Positions 8,563-17,192 of a stretch of 64,000 bases of DNA are shown here, in pieces. The position numbers and the translations under genes are program-made. The notes beneath the pieces were generated by a model. That model saw only the letters and a list, made by a program, of their open reading frames with translations. It searched no databases and had not been told where the DNA came from. The first letter of the stretch is position 1. The number at the start of each line of letters is the position of its first letter. Source of the DNA: Spirochaetota bacterium (GTDB lineage Bacteria > Spirochaetota > UBA4802 > UBA5550); the NCBI GenBank assembly GCA_017999915.1, contig JAGNKX010000016.1, positions 62,001-126,000 of the forward strand. Reading direction: 5' to 3'.

Positions 8563-9960
8563 ATGACCGAACCGACCACCATCGCAAGCGATCTCATGAT
8601 AATCGTGCTGCTCTTCGCCGGCATATACCAGTTCAGGTTTCCCCGGGCGGCGCGCTTCGGCAACCTGACGGCCGCCGTCGCCCTGGGGTGCGCCGCGGGC
8701 CTGGTGCTGTACCGGAACGGCGTGGAGGACCCGGCGATCGTGGCGGCAGCCGTGGCAGCCGGCTCGGCCGCGGGATGGATCGTGGCCGCGAAGGTCACCA
8801 TGATACAGATACCGGCCATGGTCGCGTTCCAGCACGGGGCCGGCGGCGTCGCCGCCTTACTCATCTCGTACATCGAGCTCACGCGCGCCGGCGCTGCGGT
8901 CAGCTCCGTGGGGCAGGTGTCGGGCCTCCTGGGCATGGCCATCGGCGCGGCCACCTTCAGCGGCAGCATGGTGGCCGGCGGCAAGCTCGCCAATAAGATA
9001 AAGCAGACCCCCGTGGTGTTTCCGGCGCACAACCTGATGCTGGCGGGCCTGGCCCTCGCCGTCGCAGGCGCGGGATTCGGCGTTCATTACACCACCGATC
9101 CGCCCGCCCCCTTCGCCGTGGCCATGATCGCCCTTTCTATCGCCTTCGGAATCGTGTTCGCGGTGCGCATCGGCGGCGCCGACATGCCGGTCCTCATTTC
9201 GTTCCTCAACGCCGCTGCCGGGCTCGCTGCCGCCTTCTGCGGCGTCATCATGCAAAACAGGCTCCTGGTGGTCTGCGGCGCCACCGTGGCCGCTTCTGGC
9301 TCCATCCTTACCCAGGTCATGTGCCGGGCCATGAACCGGAGCCTCGGCAACATCTTTATCGGCATCCGCAATCAGGCGGCGGCAGCGCAGAGCGCCACCC
9401 CGGCTCCCCCGCCGAAAGCGCCCGCGGAGCAGGGCAATCGCGAAGACGCCATGGCAGGGGCAATCGGCGCCCTGGCTGAGGCGAAGAGCGTCATCATCAT
9501 ACCGGGCTACGGGATGGCCCTTGCGCAGGCGCAGCAGAAGGTAAAGGAGCTCTATGACCTGCTGGAAAGGCGGGGCGCCGAAGTGAAGTTCGCCATCCAT
9601 CCGGTGGCGGGAAGAATGCCGGGGCACATGAATGTGCTGCTGGCCGAGGTGGACATTCCCTACGATCATCTCTGCGAGATGGAAGCGATCAATCCCGAAT
9701 TCTCCGCGGCCGATGCGGTCCTGGTGGTGGGCGCCTGCGACGTGGTGAATCCGGCAGCCATTACCGCCGAAGGGACCCCCATCTATGGCATGCCGATCCT
9801 CAGGGCCGACGAGGCCCGGACCGTGATCGTGTGCAACCTCGATACCAGGCCCGGCTATTCAGGCGTTGAGAATACCCTTTACTCCAGGCCGAATGTAAAC
9901 TTTCTGGCCGGCAATGCCGCCGAAACGATAGCCCGCATCATCGAGGGACTGAGGCAGTGA
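8563..9960 (+). CDS. pntB: NAD(P) transhydrogenase subunit beta
   Basis: A 465-residue PntB. Residues 1-270 hold about eight or nine membrane helices of the proton channel, including VAFQHGAGGVAALLISY and GIRIGGADMPVLISFLN-like segments (here FAVRIGGADMPVLISFLNA). After a linker of Ala/Pro residues (about 280-295), the soluble NADP(H)-binding domain III runs to the end: SVIIIPGYGMALAQAQQKV, IHPVAGRMPGHMNVLLAE, VLVVGACDVVNPAA. All expected motifs are intact. Start ATG 8563 has AAGGAGG upstream. Last gene of the operon; its stop lies 12 bp from a convergent gene. Confidence 0.95.
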   Translation: MTEPTTIASDLMIIVLLFAGIYQFRFPRAARFGNLTAAVALGCAAGLVLYRNGVEDPAIVAAAVAAGSAAGWIVAAKVTMIQIPAMVAFQHGAGGVAALLISYIELTRAGAAVSSVGQVSGLLGMAIGAATFSGSMVAGGKLANKIKQTPVVFPAHNLMLAGLALAVAGAGFGVHYTTDPPAPFAVAMIALSIAFGIVFAVRIGGADMPVLISFLNAAAGLAAAFCGVIMQNRLLVVCGATVAASGSILTQVMCRAMNRSLGNIFIGIRNQAAAAQSATPAPPPKAPAEQGNREDAMAGAIGALAEAKSVIIIPGYGMALAQAQQKVKELYDLLERRGAEVKFAIHPVAGRMPGHMNVLLAEVDIPYDHLCEMEAINPEFSAADAVLVVGACDVVNPAAITAEGTPIYGMPILRADEARTVIVCNLDTRPGYSGVENTLYSRPNVNFLAGNAAETIARIIEGLRQ

Positions 9961-9972
9961 TCGTGGAAGTAT

Positions 9973-10455
9973 TCACTCCCGGCCGGGATTGAGGACGCAG
10001 TCATAATTGACGCAATTGGGACACCCGGTAATCCTGAGATGAAAAAACCAGTATGACACGAAGATCATCCCGTAGATGATTCCCCATGGCCATAGTTGAT
10101 ACTGGACAATTATGACCCAGGGCACGGCTATGCGGAGCATGTATGCGGCCGAAGCCCAGGCGAGCTGCATCATGCCAAAGGGCTTATCGGCGCGATTAAA
10201 GAACCTGTGCACCATCCCTCCTTCCAGGACGACCGGGCAGGGTTTGCCGTAATTGGCGCAGTAGCGGCAGGTGCCGGCGAATATGACCGGGTAAGATACA
10301 ATCCAGAGCGCCAGGTATGCGCCGATGAGCCATGTTTCATAGGGATATATGACCGCAATGCCACCGGCGAAGAGCGCCATTAACAACAATGTCGAGACAA
10401 GCTTCCGCCGCAGGGGAAACTCGCCGAGATGATTTTTTCTTTTTGGCTTAACCAT
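9973..10455 (-). CDS. Small membrane protein with paired cysteine motifs
   Basis: A 160-residue integral membrane protein of no family I recognise. After a basic N-terminus (VKPKRKNHLGEFPLRRK) there are about four hydrophobic segments. Two cysteine clusters face the loops: GTCRYCANYGKPCPVV and ITGCPNCVNYDCVLN, each CxxC followed by a further Cys, which suggests metal or Fe-S binding or disulfides. Start ATG 10455 follows AAAGGA; the longer open frame upstream has no support. Divergent from the gene at 10593 and convergent with pntB. A respiratory or redox role is only a guess from the cysteines. Confidence 0.65.
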   Translation of the reverse strand: MVKPKRKNHLGEFPLRRKLVSTLLLMALFAGGIAVIYPYETWLIGAYLALWIVSYPVIFAGTCRYCANYGKPCPVVLEGGMVHRFFNRADKPFGMMQLAWASAAYMLRIAVPWVIIVQYQLWPWGIIYGMIFVSYWFFHLRITGCPNCVNYDCVLNPGRE

Positions 10456-10592
10456 GATTATTCCTTTAATATTTTGCGACTGACCATTGTTGCCTGCCGG
10501 GCATATTGTACTCGACAGCCCCTTTCGACTCAATATAAAATGGTATCCGGCCGGCATCCACAACCGGATGTAACATCGGAGGTGAAATTTCA

Positions 10593-11225
10593 ATGATACG
10601 ACAATGGAGCGCCAATACTTTTTTTCTTTCAAGCATAATAACGGCATTACTGCTCCTTTTCACGCCGTCAGCACTCCCCACGGCAGGCTGGGGGACCTCG
10701 CAGATTCCCGCCGGAGGCCGGCACTGCGGAGATGCCATGGCGGCGACGGACCGCAGCGGCGGCAGTCTCAGGGTGGAGCTTGCCTTCACCAGGGGGGAAA
10801 CCAGCAAGGACGGCCATCAGCACGTCTACTCGTGCCGGATATCCGGAGGCCGTGTGACCTATTACGGCCCGTACGGTAAATGCGAGCGCGGGGAATGCCC
10901 CCACAGGAAAACCGAGTTTGTCCTTACAGCCGACCAGGAAGCCGCGTTGATCAAGGGCGCTGAATCATGGGGGCTATTTAAAAATTATAATGAGACCCGA
11001 CCCCGCAACAACATCGGCACATGGTTCAAGGTCTCCCTTTCCATTGCGGCGAAGGAGCGCGCAGGGGAGATACGCATCGAGGGTATGGATAATAACTGGA
11101 ACATGAGCGGCATCAAATCTGCCGAAATCAGCGGCCCGGCAAAGGAGAAACTGGCGGCCGTGGACCGCCTCCGGAGGGCCATCATGGATATAGCCGTGAA
11201 ACATTACCCGAGATATCATAGCTAG
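10593..11225 (+). CDS. Exported protein of unknown function
   Basis: A 210-residue protein with a signal peptide (hydrophobic about 9-28). The mature part has cysteines in HCGDAM, YSCRIS and GKCERGECPHRK and is otherwise soluble, mixed alpha/beta by composition. No family recognised. The ATG follows GGAGG with slightly long spacing. It shares a 137-bp divergent promoter region with the membrane protein at 9973-10455, which also has cysteine clusters; a joint role is possible but unsupported. A GCCGGA/TCCGGC hairpin (11225-11243) overlaps the stop region. Confidence 0.6.
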   Translation: MIRQWSANTFFLSSIITALLLLFTPSALPTAGWGTSQIPAGGRHCGDAMAATDRSGGSLRVELAFTRGETSKDGHQHVYSCRISGGRVTYYGPYGKCERGECPHRKTEFVLTADQEAALIKGAESWGLFKNYNETRPRNNIGTWFKVSLSIAAKERAGEIRIEGMDNNWNMSGIKSAEISGPAKEKLAAVDRLRRAIMDIAVKHYPRYHS

Positions 11226-11294
11226 CCGGATATTTCCTCCGGCCCGCAGGCACCCTTAAGAATTGCAACCGAACGTTGTGGCGACTAAAGGGAT

Positions 11295-11606
11295 CTACTT
11301 ATTGAACTTCCCCTTCCCCTTGCCTGTTCCGGGTCCCTTGCCGGCGCAGAGCTCATCCATCGTGAGGTATCCATCGTTGTTTTTATCCTTTGCCTTGAAA
11401 ACTTCCTTGGTATTGCCGTGGGGATGCTTCACCTTTTTGAATTCATCGAAAGTGACCTTTCCATCCTTGTTCACGTCCATGGCCTTGAATCGCTCCTGGC
11501 ATTTCATATGGGGTCTATCCTTCTTTTGAGCAAAGGAAGAATCAATGCCAAAGAACATCACAAGAGCCACTACGACAGAGAAAACGATCTTGAACATTTT
11601 CATCAT
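11295..11606 (-). CDS. Exported EF-hand calcium-binding protein
   Basis: A 103-residue protein with a signal peptide ending near SSFAQ and two EF-hand loops: DVNKDGKVTFDE and DKNNDGYLTMDE, each with Asp at positions 1, 3 and 5 and Glu at 12. Bacterial exported EF-hand proteins of this size usually act as periplasmic calcium binders. The tail is Gly/Lys-rich. The ribosome site GGAGG precedes two adjacent ATGs (11606 and 11603); either could start. It is monocistronic, and the region between it and the convergent gene at 11225 holds nothing notable. Confidence 0.85.
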   Translation of the reverse strand: MMKMFKIVFSVVVALVMFFGIDSSFAQKKDRPHMKCQERFKAMDVNKDGKVTFDEFKKVKHPHGNTKEVFKAKDKNNDGYLTMDELCAGKGPGTGKGKGKFNK

Positions 11607-11725
11607 GGAACCTCCATTTTTTTTCAGTACGACTTAACGGCAACAGCCAGGGCTGATCAGGGAACAATGTAATAATGTTTTGAGTGGATTTCAATATATT
11701 CCCCATGATGTTTTGAAAAAAATCA

Positions 11726-12718
11726 CTAATTGCAGGCCCTGTACCTTCCGGGAGACACCTCCCGTATTCTCCCGTCATCGGCGAGGCTGCGCAGGGACAG
11801 GTCGACCCAGCCGTCGGCCATGTAGCGCTTCATCATTCCCTCACCGCGGTAGATGGCGCGCAGCACATCATCCTTGGAGATGCCAGCGCCGCCGCCCTTC
11901 CTGACCGCCTCAAGGACATGGTCAAGGCGTTGCCTGCGCCATTGGATGATCTCATCGATGCGCTCCCGGGGATTGTCCACGGCGCTCCCGTGGGAGCCCA
12001 GGATGACGCTGAGGCGCGGCAGGTCCCGTATCGTCTCCAGGGTGCGGATGTAGTCGTCCAGGTCGGATTTTGGCGGGCCGAGCCAGGTGGTGACGCTCCT
12101 GAGCACGTTGTCGCCGCCCAGGAGAATACCCGACCCTTCGTCGTAAAGGGAGATGTGGTCCGGAGAATGTCCCGGCGACGCTTTGACGCGCCAGCTCCTG
12201 CCGCCGATGTCCAGCGCGGCGCCCTCGCCGACGATCTCATCGGGATCGGCTATGAACCGGGTCCCGTACAGGGCCTCGTAAAAACGCGACACCACGGGGC
12301 CGATGACGCGCTCGACGGCGATGCGAGCCAGGGCGTTGCGCCGCTCCTTATCGACCCGGTACGATTCCCGGTACATCTCCCGTGACCCGATGGTGTCCGT
12401 CATCATCCTCGTGAGCAGTATCTTCAGGCCGAGCTCGTACCTGAGGGCGCAGAGGCCGGAGAAATGGTCCGGGTGGGCATGGCTCGGCAGGACCCTGGTG
12501 ATGGAGCAGGCCTCTCCCCGTCCACGACAGAGCTCCTCGATGCTCCGGATCTCACGGACGAGATATCGTACCGACCCGCCGGTGCCGTAACCGGCGTCGT
12601 AGACCAGGCCCTGTTCGCCGGTCAGGATATAGATATTCATTGGAGGCCGCATGGGCCCCCACCCGCCCCGTTCCGTGACCAGGAATATGCCGGGATACAG
12701 TTCCTTCATGGCGGCCAT
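11726..12718 (-). CDS. Metallo-beta-lactamase fold hydrolase
   Basis: About 330 residues. The metal-binding signature SHAHPDHFSG (HxHxDH), followed by SPGHSPDHISLYD and GSHGSA, identifies an MBL-fold hydrolase of the glyoxalase II/thioesterase-like group. The C-terminal ~90 residues (RERIDEIIQWRRQRLDHVLE and on) are a winged-helix-like tail found in MBL proteins of the LACTB2/RNase Z-related type. The start is uncertain: ATG 12718 or ATG 12709, with TTG 12745 possible; none has a good ribosome site. Substrate unknown. Transcribed alone, 52 bp after the start region of the lipoprotein gene's 3' end. Confidence 0.8.
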   Translation of the reverse strand: MAAMKELYPGIFLVTERGGWGPMRPPMNIYILTGEQGLVYDAGYGTGGSVRYLVREIRSIEELCRGRGEACSITRVLPSHAHPDHFSGLCALRYELGLKILLTRMMTDTIGSREMYRESYRVDKERRNALARIAVERVIGPVVSRFYEALYGTRFIADPDEIVGEGAALDIGGRSWRVKASPGHSPDHISLYDEGSGILLGGDNVLRSVTTWLGPPKSDLDDYIRTLETIRDLPRLSVILGSHGSAVDNPRERIDEIIQWRRQRLDHVLEAVRKGGGAGISKDDVLRAIYRGEGMMKRYMADGWVDLSLRSLADDGRIREVSPGRYRACN

Positions 12719-12797
12719 GAGACGATATCGCTTTGATGCTGGCAAGTAAAATGCGCCTCTTCGATCCGGTGATCCGGTTGCAGCGCCCTTCCATGCC

Positions 12798-15143
12798 TCA
12801 CTTGTAGTATATCACGATATCATCCACCAGAAGCGGCGAGCTCGTTATGTTCATATCGGTATACACGATGGTGACGCTGTTGATAGTCCCCGGCTCCCCG
12901 AAATAAATCAAGTAACGGAGGAGCCACGACCCGCCAGGCTGGGTCTGGTTGAAAAACCTGATCCAGCCGGTGTCATCGGATGGATTGGTGTTATTGATAT
13001 AAACACGCACCTCGCCGCCGCTCGCAATTTGCCGGTAGAACCGGAGGCTGACGCTGACATAGGACGCGGCAGTTGCAAAGTTCTTTGTCATAATGACCTG
13101 GTTGCCGAATCCGCATCCGGAGGGACATGTGGGCTCTGTCACCGACAGACCCCAGGTGCCTCCGTAACCGGAGCCGTTGACCACCGCGTAGGTTGTCGTA
13201 CCGGCGCCTGTCACGGAAGTCCAGTCAGTGGAATAGGCTCCTGTTTCAAAATTATCGGTAAGAACATTGGTGGCGCCGGCGTACCCAATGTTCGCCTTGC
13301 TCAAGGGGCTCGTGATGGGGCCGTTCTTGGCGACCACTTTGTAATAATATATCGTGTCAGTGGTTACGCTGCTGTCCCGGTATCCGGTCCCGGTGATGGT
13401 GACGGCATTGACCGCCGTATAGGCCCCCGTCAGGGTGGCCGACCGCAACACGTCATATCCGGTGGCGTTGGTCACCGGGTCCCAGGTGACATCTATATAG
13501 AAGGGATCGACCCCTTTCGTGGCGTACACGTTCTGGGGAGAATTCAAAAAGCCGTTTTCGGCAATGATGCTCTGGATCTCGGCCTGGGAGAGCTCCCGTC
13601 CATACACTCGAACGTCGTCCAGGACACCTTCGAAATAGGTCACCGAGAGAGGATGCTTGAAGAAGTACATATCGTTCCCCGCGGTGGTGGTCGCCAGGGT
13701 TGCAAAGGTTCCTTCGCCGTCCTTGAAGCCGTCAACATACAGCGTGATCGTATTTCCGTTATTGGTGACCGCCACGTGGTACCACCGGCTGGCCTGCAGG
13801 TACGTGGTCCCTATGACATATTCGCTTCCCTCGCTGAAGATAAGCGTCTTTGTGAATTGTTCTACTAAGAGCATATATGCATTAAAAGCGGCGGCGTCAC
13901 CGTACCCGAACAGGTATTCATTGGCGGCGTGATGGGCGTTGATATAAATCCATCCCATGATGGTCCTGTTGGCGCTCCCCGTGGGGAATCCGCCGGTGTT
14001 CGCCTGCACATAACTCGTTGCGTTTGCATTCTGGATGGCACCGGTCGGGTTAGCCGGGGTAAGCCTATCCACTGAATAGGATATGCCGGCGCCGTTGATG
14101 GATCCGCCATTACCACCCGGTCCAGAATCGACGGTATTGCCGTTGAATTCCCAACGGCTGATGAGGCCGATAGTCTGGGTATAAATCCTGAACCCCCCTG
14201 CCAATGTCGCGGACCCGGTATCGCTGTTTGTCACCGTCACCGACCAGTTACCAGCCGCATAGCCGGTGAGGTCAAAATAAGCGTCGATGGCAGTGCTGTT
14301 GATATAATTCACCGATGCCGCGGTGATGGTCGTCGAGCCGTCAAACAAGGTCACGACCGGCGCCGAGGGAGAGTTCTTGAAATTCGTCCCGGTGATGGAT
14401 ATTCTGTAAAAGCTGTCCGTATCGGGCCCGCTGTTGGGATTGACGTATCCGATCGTCGGCGCCAGCACATACTGTGCGGAGGCTTCCGCGGAGTCGTACA
14501 GGGGCGCCAGGTAGGCGTAGGCGCGGACCAGCATCGTATCAGGAACGGAAATGACGGTATCATTGGGCGTATCGGTTCCGAAAAACACGGGGTCCGATCC
14601 GTCGGTGGTGTAGCGGATTGTGGCGCCGGCCGTATCGGTATGTAGCGTCACCGATTGTGGCGTCGTGTAATGACCGCCGATGGGACTGAAGGAAGGCGCC
14701 GCCACCTGGTCATAATCAACGGTGGTGAAGCTCCACAGGAAAGGGGATGCCAGCGTTTTTCCGTTCGAATCAGTCACCCCATCCGTAAGGGTCACTGTGT
14801 AAGCGGCAAGATTGATCAGGGGCACGTCTGGCCTGAAGGTCACGCTGTTGGTCCCGAAGCTGAAATAGCCGCCCATGGCCGCGCCATTGACGAGAAATGT
14901 GGAGTCGTTAATCGAGAGAGGATCGATATTCTTGTTGAAGGTGACCGTGATGGTTGTGGATATGGAAATGCCGGTGCTGCCGTCATCCGGTGATACGCCG
15001 GTTACGGCCAGGGGTATTAAAGCATCCACCCCAACATAGGAAAGGGGAGTTGTCGAGGAGGTTTGTATCCCGTTGCCACAGTTTATTAACAAAACCGCGA
15101 TCGCCGAAACCAGCAGTGATGCGCTTTTCATCAGTGTACTCAT
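12798..15143 (-). CDS. Large multidomain surface lipoprotein (Ig-like, LamG, Fn3)
   Basis: A 781-residue predicted lipoprotein: signal peptide with lipobox LLINC near residue 22. Domains in order: bacterial Ig-like Big_5 (about 45-145, VSPDDGSTGISISTTITVTF); chitobiase C-terminal-like repeat (about 150-225, ATIRYTTDGSDP); IPT/TIG-like (about 230-325, NPNSGP...ITGTNF); LamG/concanavalin-like (about 330-530, LISRWEFNGNTVDSGPGG; VYGRELSQAEIQ); fibronectin III (about 540-625, VTWDPVTNATGYDVLRS); and a C-terminal jelly-roll-like part ending LLVDDIVIYYK. This layout suits a surface adhesin or glycan-binding protein. It starts at ATG 15143 behind AGGAG and has an AT-rich leader (15144-15413) with no motif I recognise. 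Confidence 0.8.
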   Translation of the reverse strand: MSTLMKSASLLVSAIAVLLINCGNGIQTSSTTPLSYVGVDALIPLAVTGVSPDDGSTGISISTTITVTFNKNIDPLSINDSTFLVNGAAMGGYFSFGTNSVTFRPDVPLINLAAYTVTLTDGVTDSNGKTLASPFLWSFTTVDYDQVAAPSFSPIGGHYTTPQSVTLHTDTAGATIRYTTDGSDPVFFGTDTPNDTVISVPDTMLVRAYAYLAPLYDSAEASAQYVLAPTIGYVNPNSGPDTDSFYRISITGTNFKNSPSAPVVTLFDGSTTITAASVNYINSTAIDAYFDLTGYAAGNWSVTVTNSDTGSATLAGGFRIYTQTIGLISRWEFNGNTVDSGPGGNGGSINGAGISYSVDRLTPANPTGAIQNANATSYVQANTGGFPTGSANRTIMGWIYINAHHAANEYLFGYGDAAAFNAYMLLVEQFTKTLIFSEGSEYVIGTTYLQASRWYHVAVTNNGNTITLYVDGFKDGEGTFATLATTTAGNDMYFFKHPLSVTYFEGVLDDVRVYGRELSQAEIQSIIAENGFLNSPQNVYATKGVDPFYIDVTWDPVTNATGYDVLRSATLTGAYTAVNAVTITGTGYRDSSVTTDTIYYYKVVAKNGPITSPLSKANIGYAGATNVLTDNFETGAYSTDWTSVTGAGTTTYAVVNGSGYGGTWGLSVTEPTCPSGCGFGNQVIMTKNFATAASYVSVSLRFYRQIASGGEVRVYINNTNPSDDTGWIRFFNQTQPGGSWLLRYLIYFGEPGTINSVTIVYTDMNITSSPLLVDDIVIYYK

Positions 15144-15413
15144 AGAAACTCCTTAATCAGCTCCAAAAAAAGGTATAGGATTGCCGGGTTGCTATTATAA
15201 CTGTATTAACCTGAGCCAATTAAGGAATAATTAATTATTAAGCTTCATCAGCCTGATTCATCTTCCTCCTTTAATCTAATAATACTAAAATTGTACACAA
15301 AAGACAATAAATATTCTGTTAAATTACCAGCATGAGTTTTTTATTGATATTAACGCTAAAATAACTATTTTATTTTTATTATCGATTATCTAATACCGGC
15401 ATGAATGACATAA

Positions 15414-16961
15414 TTACCACGTCGACCGGAGCAGCTCCTTTTTCCCTGGGGTGATGGGGCCCTTGTCCCGCCATGCGCCGCCGGTAAAAATTTCAATGCC
15501 GGTTATGCGGGCCTCCACGCAGAGGTTGTCACGCATGACCTGGAAATGAAGATGCGGAAAATCCACGTACCGCCCCGACGAGCCCACCAGGGCGATCTGC
15601 TGCCCCTTTCTCACGGTGTCGCCCTTCTTGACGACGGACGATCCCTTCCTCAGATGGGCGTAATAGGACAGCTCGCCGTCGGGATGGCGGATCATGATCC
15701 TGTTGACCTCAAAGGGACCGTTCTTGCCCGGCTCCGTGTCGGGACTCCCGTCATAGACGCTGTCCACAATCCCATCCCGGGCCGCGTAAACCGGCTGGCC
15801 GAAGACAAGATGGTCCTCCTTCTTTTCCCAGGTTTTCCCGTAGGAATTGTCATCCCTGACCAGAACGAAATCCCAGGCGTACCCGGCGTCGATGCCCAGG
15901 TGCGTAATGGCCTCCATGTTCCCCTGGTGGATCATGATCCTCCCGGACTTGAGCGGCATCTGGTACGTCCCCAGGGCCTTCAGCTTTTCCTTCGGCACCA
16001 GGGTCAGAGCCTCCCGGGAGAGGCTTTCCCATTTTTTATGGTCCCGGCGGAAATAGGTCAGGGCCAAGGACTGAAGTATGAAGGGGTCACCGGGAAGCTC
16101 AGCCCTTGCCCGGGACAGAAGTGCCCGCGCCTTTTCCTCTTCGTTGTTGTCCGTGAGCCGGGCAGCCCACTCAACGCAGGTCCACCGTAAGTTTTCCGTA
16201 AAGTAGCGGTTCCCGGGAAATGATTTTTTTCCTTCGATGAAAAGCCGCATCGCCCCGTCAAAGTCCTTCTTTTCCCGCAGGGCGATGCCATGCCAGAGAA
16301 GCGCCCCCTCGTTGGCAGGATCAACGCCATGGGCCTTTGCGAACAGGTCCAGGGCCCTGTCCGCCTCTTTCTCTTCCCGGGCTCGCTGGCCCCATTCGAT
16401 GTAGGTCCAGGCGAGGTTCGGTCTAAAATAGGCGCTGTAGGGATAGGCGGCCATCCCTTCTTTCAAAACACGCTCGGCCCCGGCGAACTCCCGGTTATGC
16501 CTGAGGCTGATGCCCAGCCAGAGCATGGTCCCCTCGGCTGGATGGAGGTTGTATCCCTCCCTGGCCAGTGGCAGGGGGTCCCTTGACAGTTTATTCTCGA
16601 TGATATGGCCGGCGCAGATCGTCAGCGCCCATGCCAGGTTTTCCCGTATGCCCTTTGAATCGGGCCACTGCTTCATCGCCTTTCTGCCAAGGGCAATGGC
16701 CTCGTCAAACTGTTTCAACTCCCGGAGGCTCCAGATCGCGTACACGGTAAATCCTTCCTCATCGGGATATTCCCCCATGGCGCTCCGCGCGACGCCCAGG
16801 GCGGACTTGAAGTTCTTTTCTTCAGTCGATTTTTTTAATTTGCCATAATAGCCATCTTTGCTGTCCGGATAGGCGGGGAACCATGGCAGCAACTGAAAAA
16901 AAATTAAGACGCTTACAAGAAGATATTTCCACGATGGTAATGAAGTGGATTCGATTCTCAT
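15414..16961 (-). CDS. TPR-repeat protein with C-terminal M23 peptidase domain
   Basis: A 515-residue exported protein. After a signal anchor (about 10-30) come five or more TPR-like repeats (about 35-320; the pattern of A-x8-P at each end is visible, e.g. ALDLFAKAHGVDPANEGALL). The C-terminus (about 350-490) is a LytM/M23 domain: HLGIDAGYAWDF supplies the first His and Asp, YYAHLRKGSSVVKKGD the next, and DFPHLHFQVM the HxH motif. Probably a cell-wall hydrolase or a peptidoglycan-bound scaffold with TPR partners. Start ATG 16961 follows GGGAGA. The gene is monocistronic and divergent from the hybrid kinase. Confidence 0.85.
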   Translation of the reverse strand: MRIESTSLPSWKYLLVSVLIFFQLLPWFPAYPDSKDGYYGKLKKSTEEKNFKSALGVARSAMGEYPDEEGFTVYAIWSLRELKQFDEAIALGRKAMKQWPDSKGIRENLAWALTICAGHIIENKLSRDPLPLAREGYNLHPAEGTMLWLGISLRHNREFAGAERVLKEGMAAYPYSAYFRPNLAWTYIEWGQRAREEKEADRALDLFAKAHGVDPANEGALLWHGIALREKKDFDGAMRLFIEGKKSFPGNRYFTENLRWTCVEWAARLTDNNEEEKARALLSRARAELPGDPFILQSLALTYFRRDHKKWESLSREALTLVPKEKLKALGTYQMPLKSGRIMIHQGNMEAITHLGIDAGYAWDFVLVRDDNSYGKTWEKKEDHLVFGQPVYAARDGIVDSVYDGSPDTEPGKNGPFEVNRIMIRHPDGELSYYAHLRKGSSVVKKGDTVRKGQQIALVGSSGRYVDFPHLHFQVMRDNLCVEARITGIEIFTGGAWRDKGPITPGKKELLRSTW

Positions 16962-17192
16962 GTCTTATCTCCCTTTCATTGGAAATAAGCCGTTCCCCCG
17001 GTCGCGTGTTTCGCCGGTCATGGAGGGGCTTCTATAATAATACCGTCATTTTCGGCTATAATCGATTTTTTCTTTCTCACACCATAAAGAAATGACCGCC
17101 ATAGAATCTTCATCCGATAATGAAAATGGAGCGGATTTCATGGCATTTTCCGGCACAAAACGCCCAATGACAGGCAATCGCGCATAGAACCT

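Noticed and set aside
6884-8587. Minus-strand open frame of 567 codons
   Set aside because: Antisense to pntAA and pntAB, whose motifs are unmistakable; the translated protein is His/Gly/Asp-rich.
16001-16010. GGGTCAGAGC match to the second dispersed motif
   Set aside because: Lies in the TPR-M23 coding sequence (codons for ALTLV), with no palindrome nearby; likely chance.
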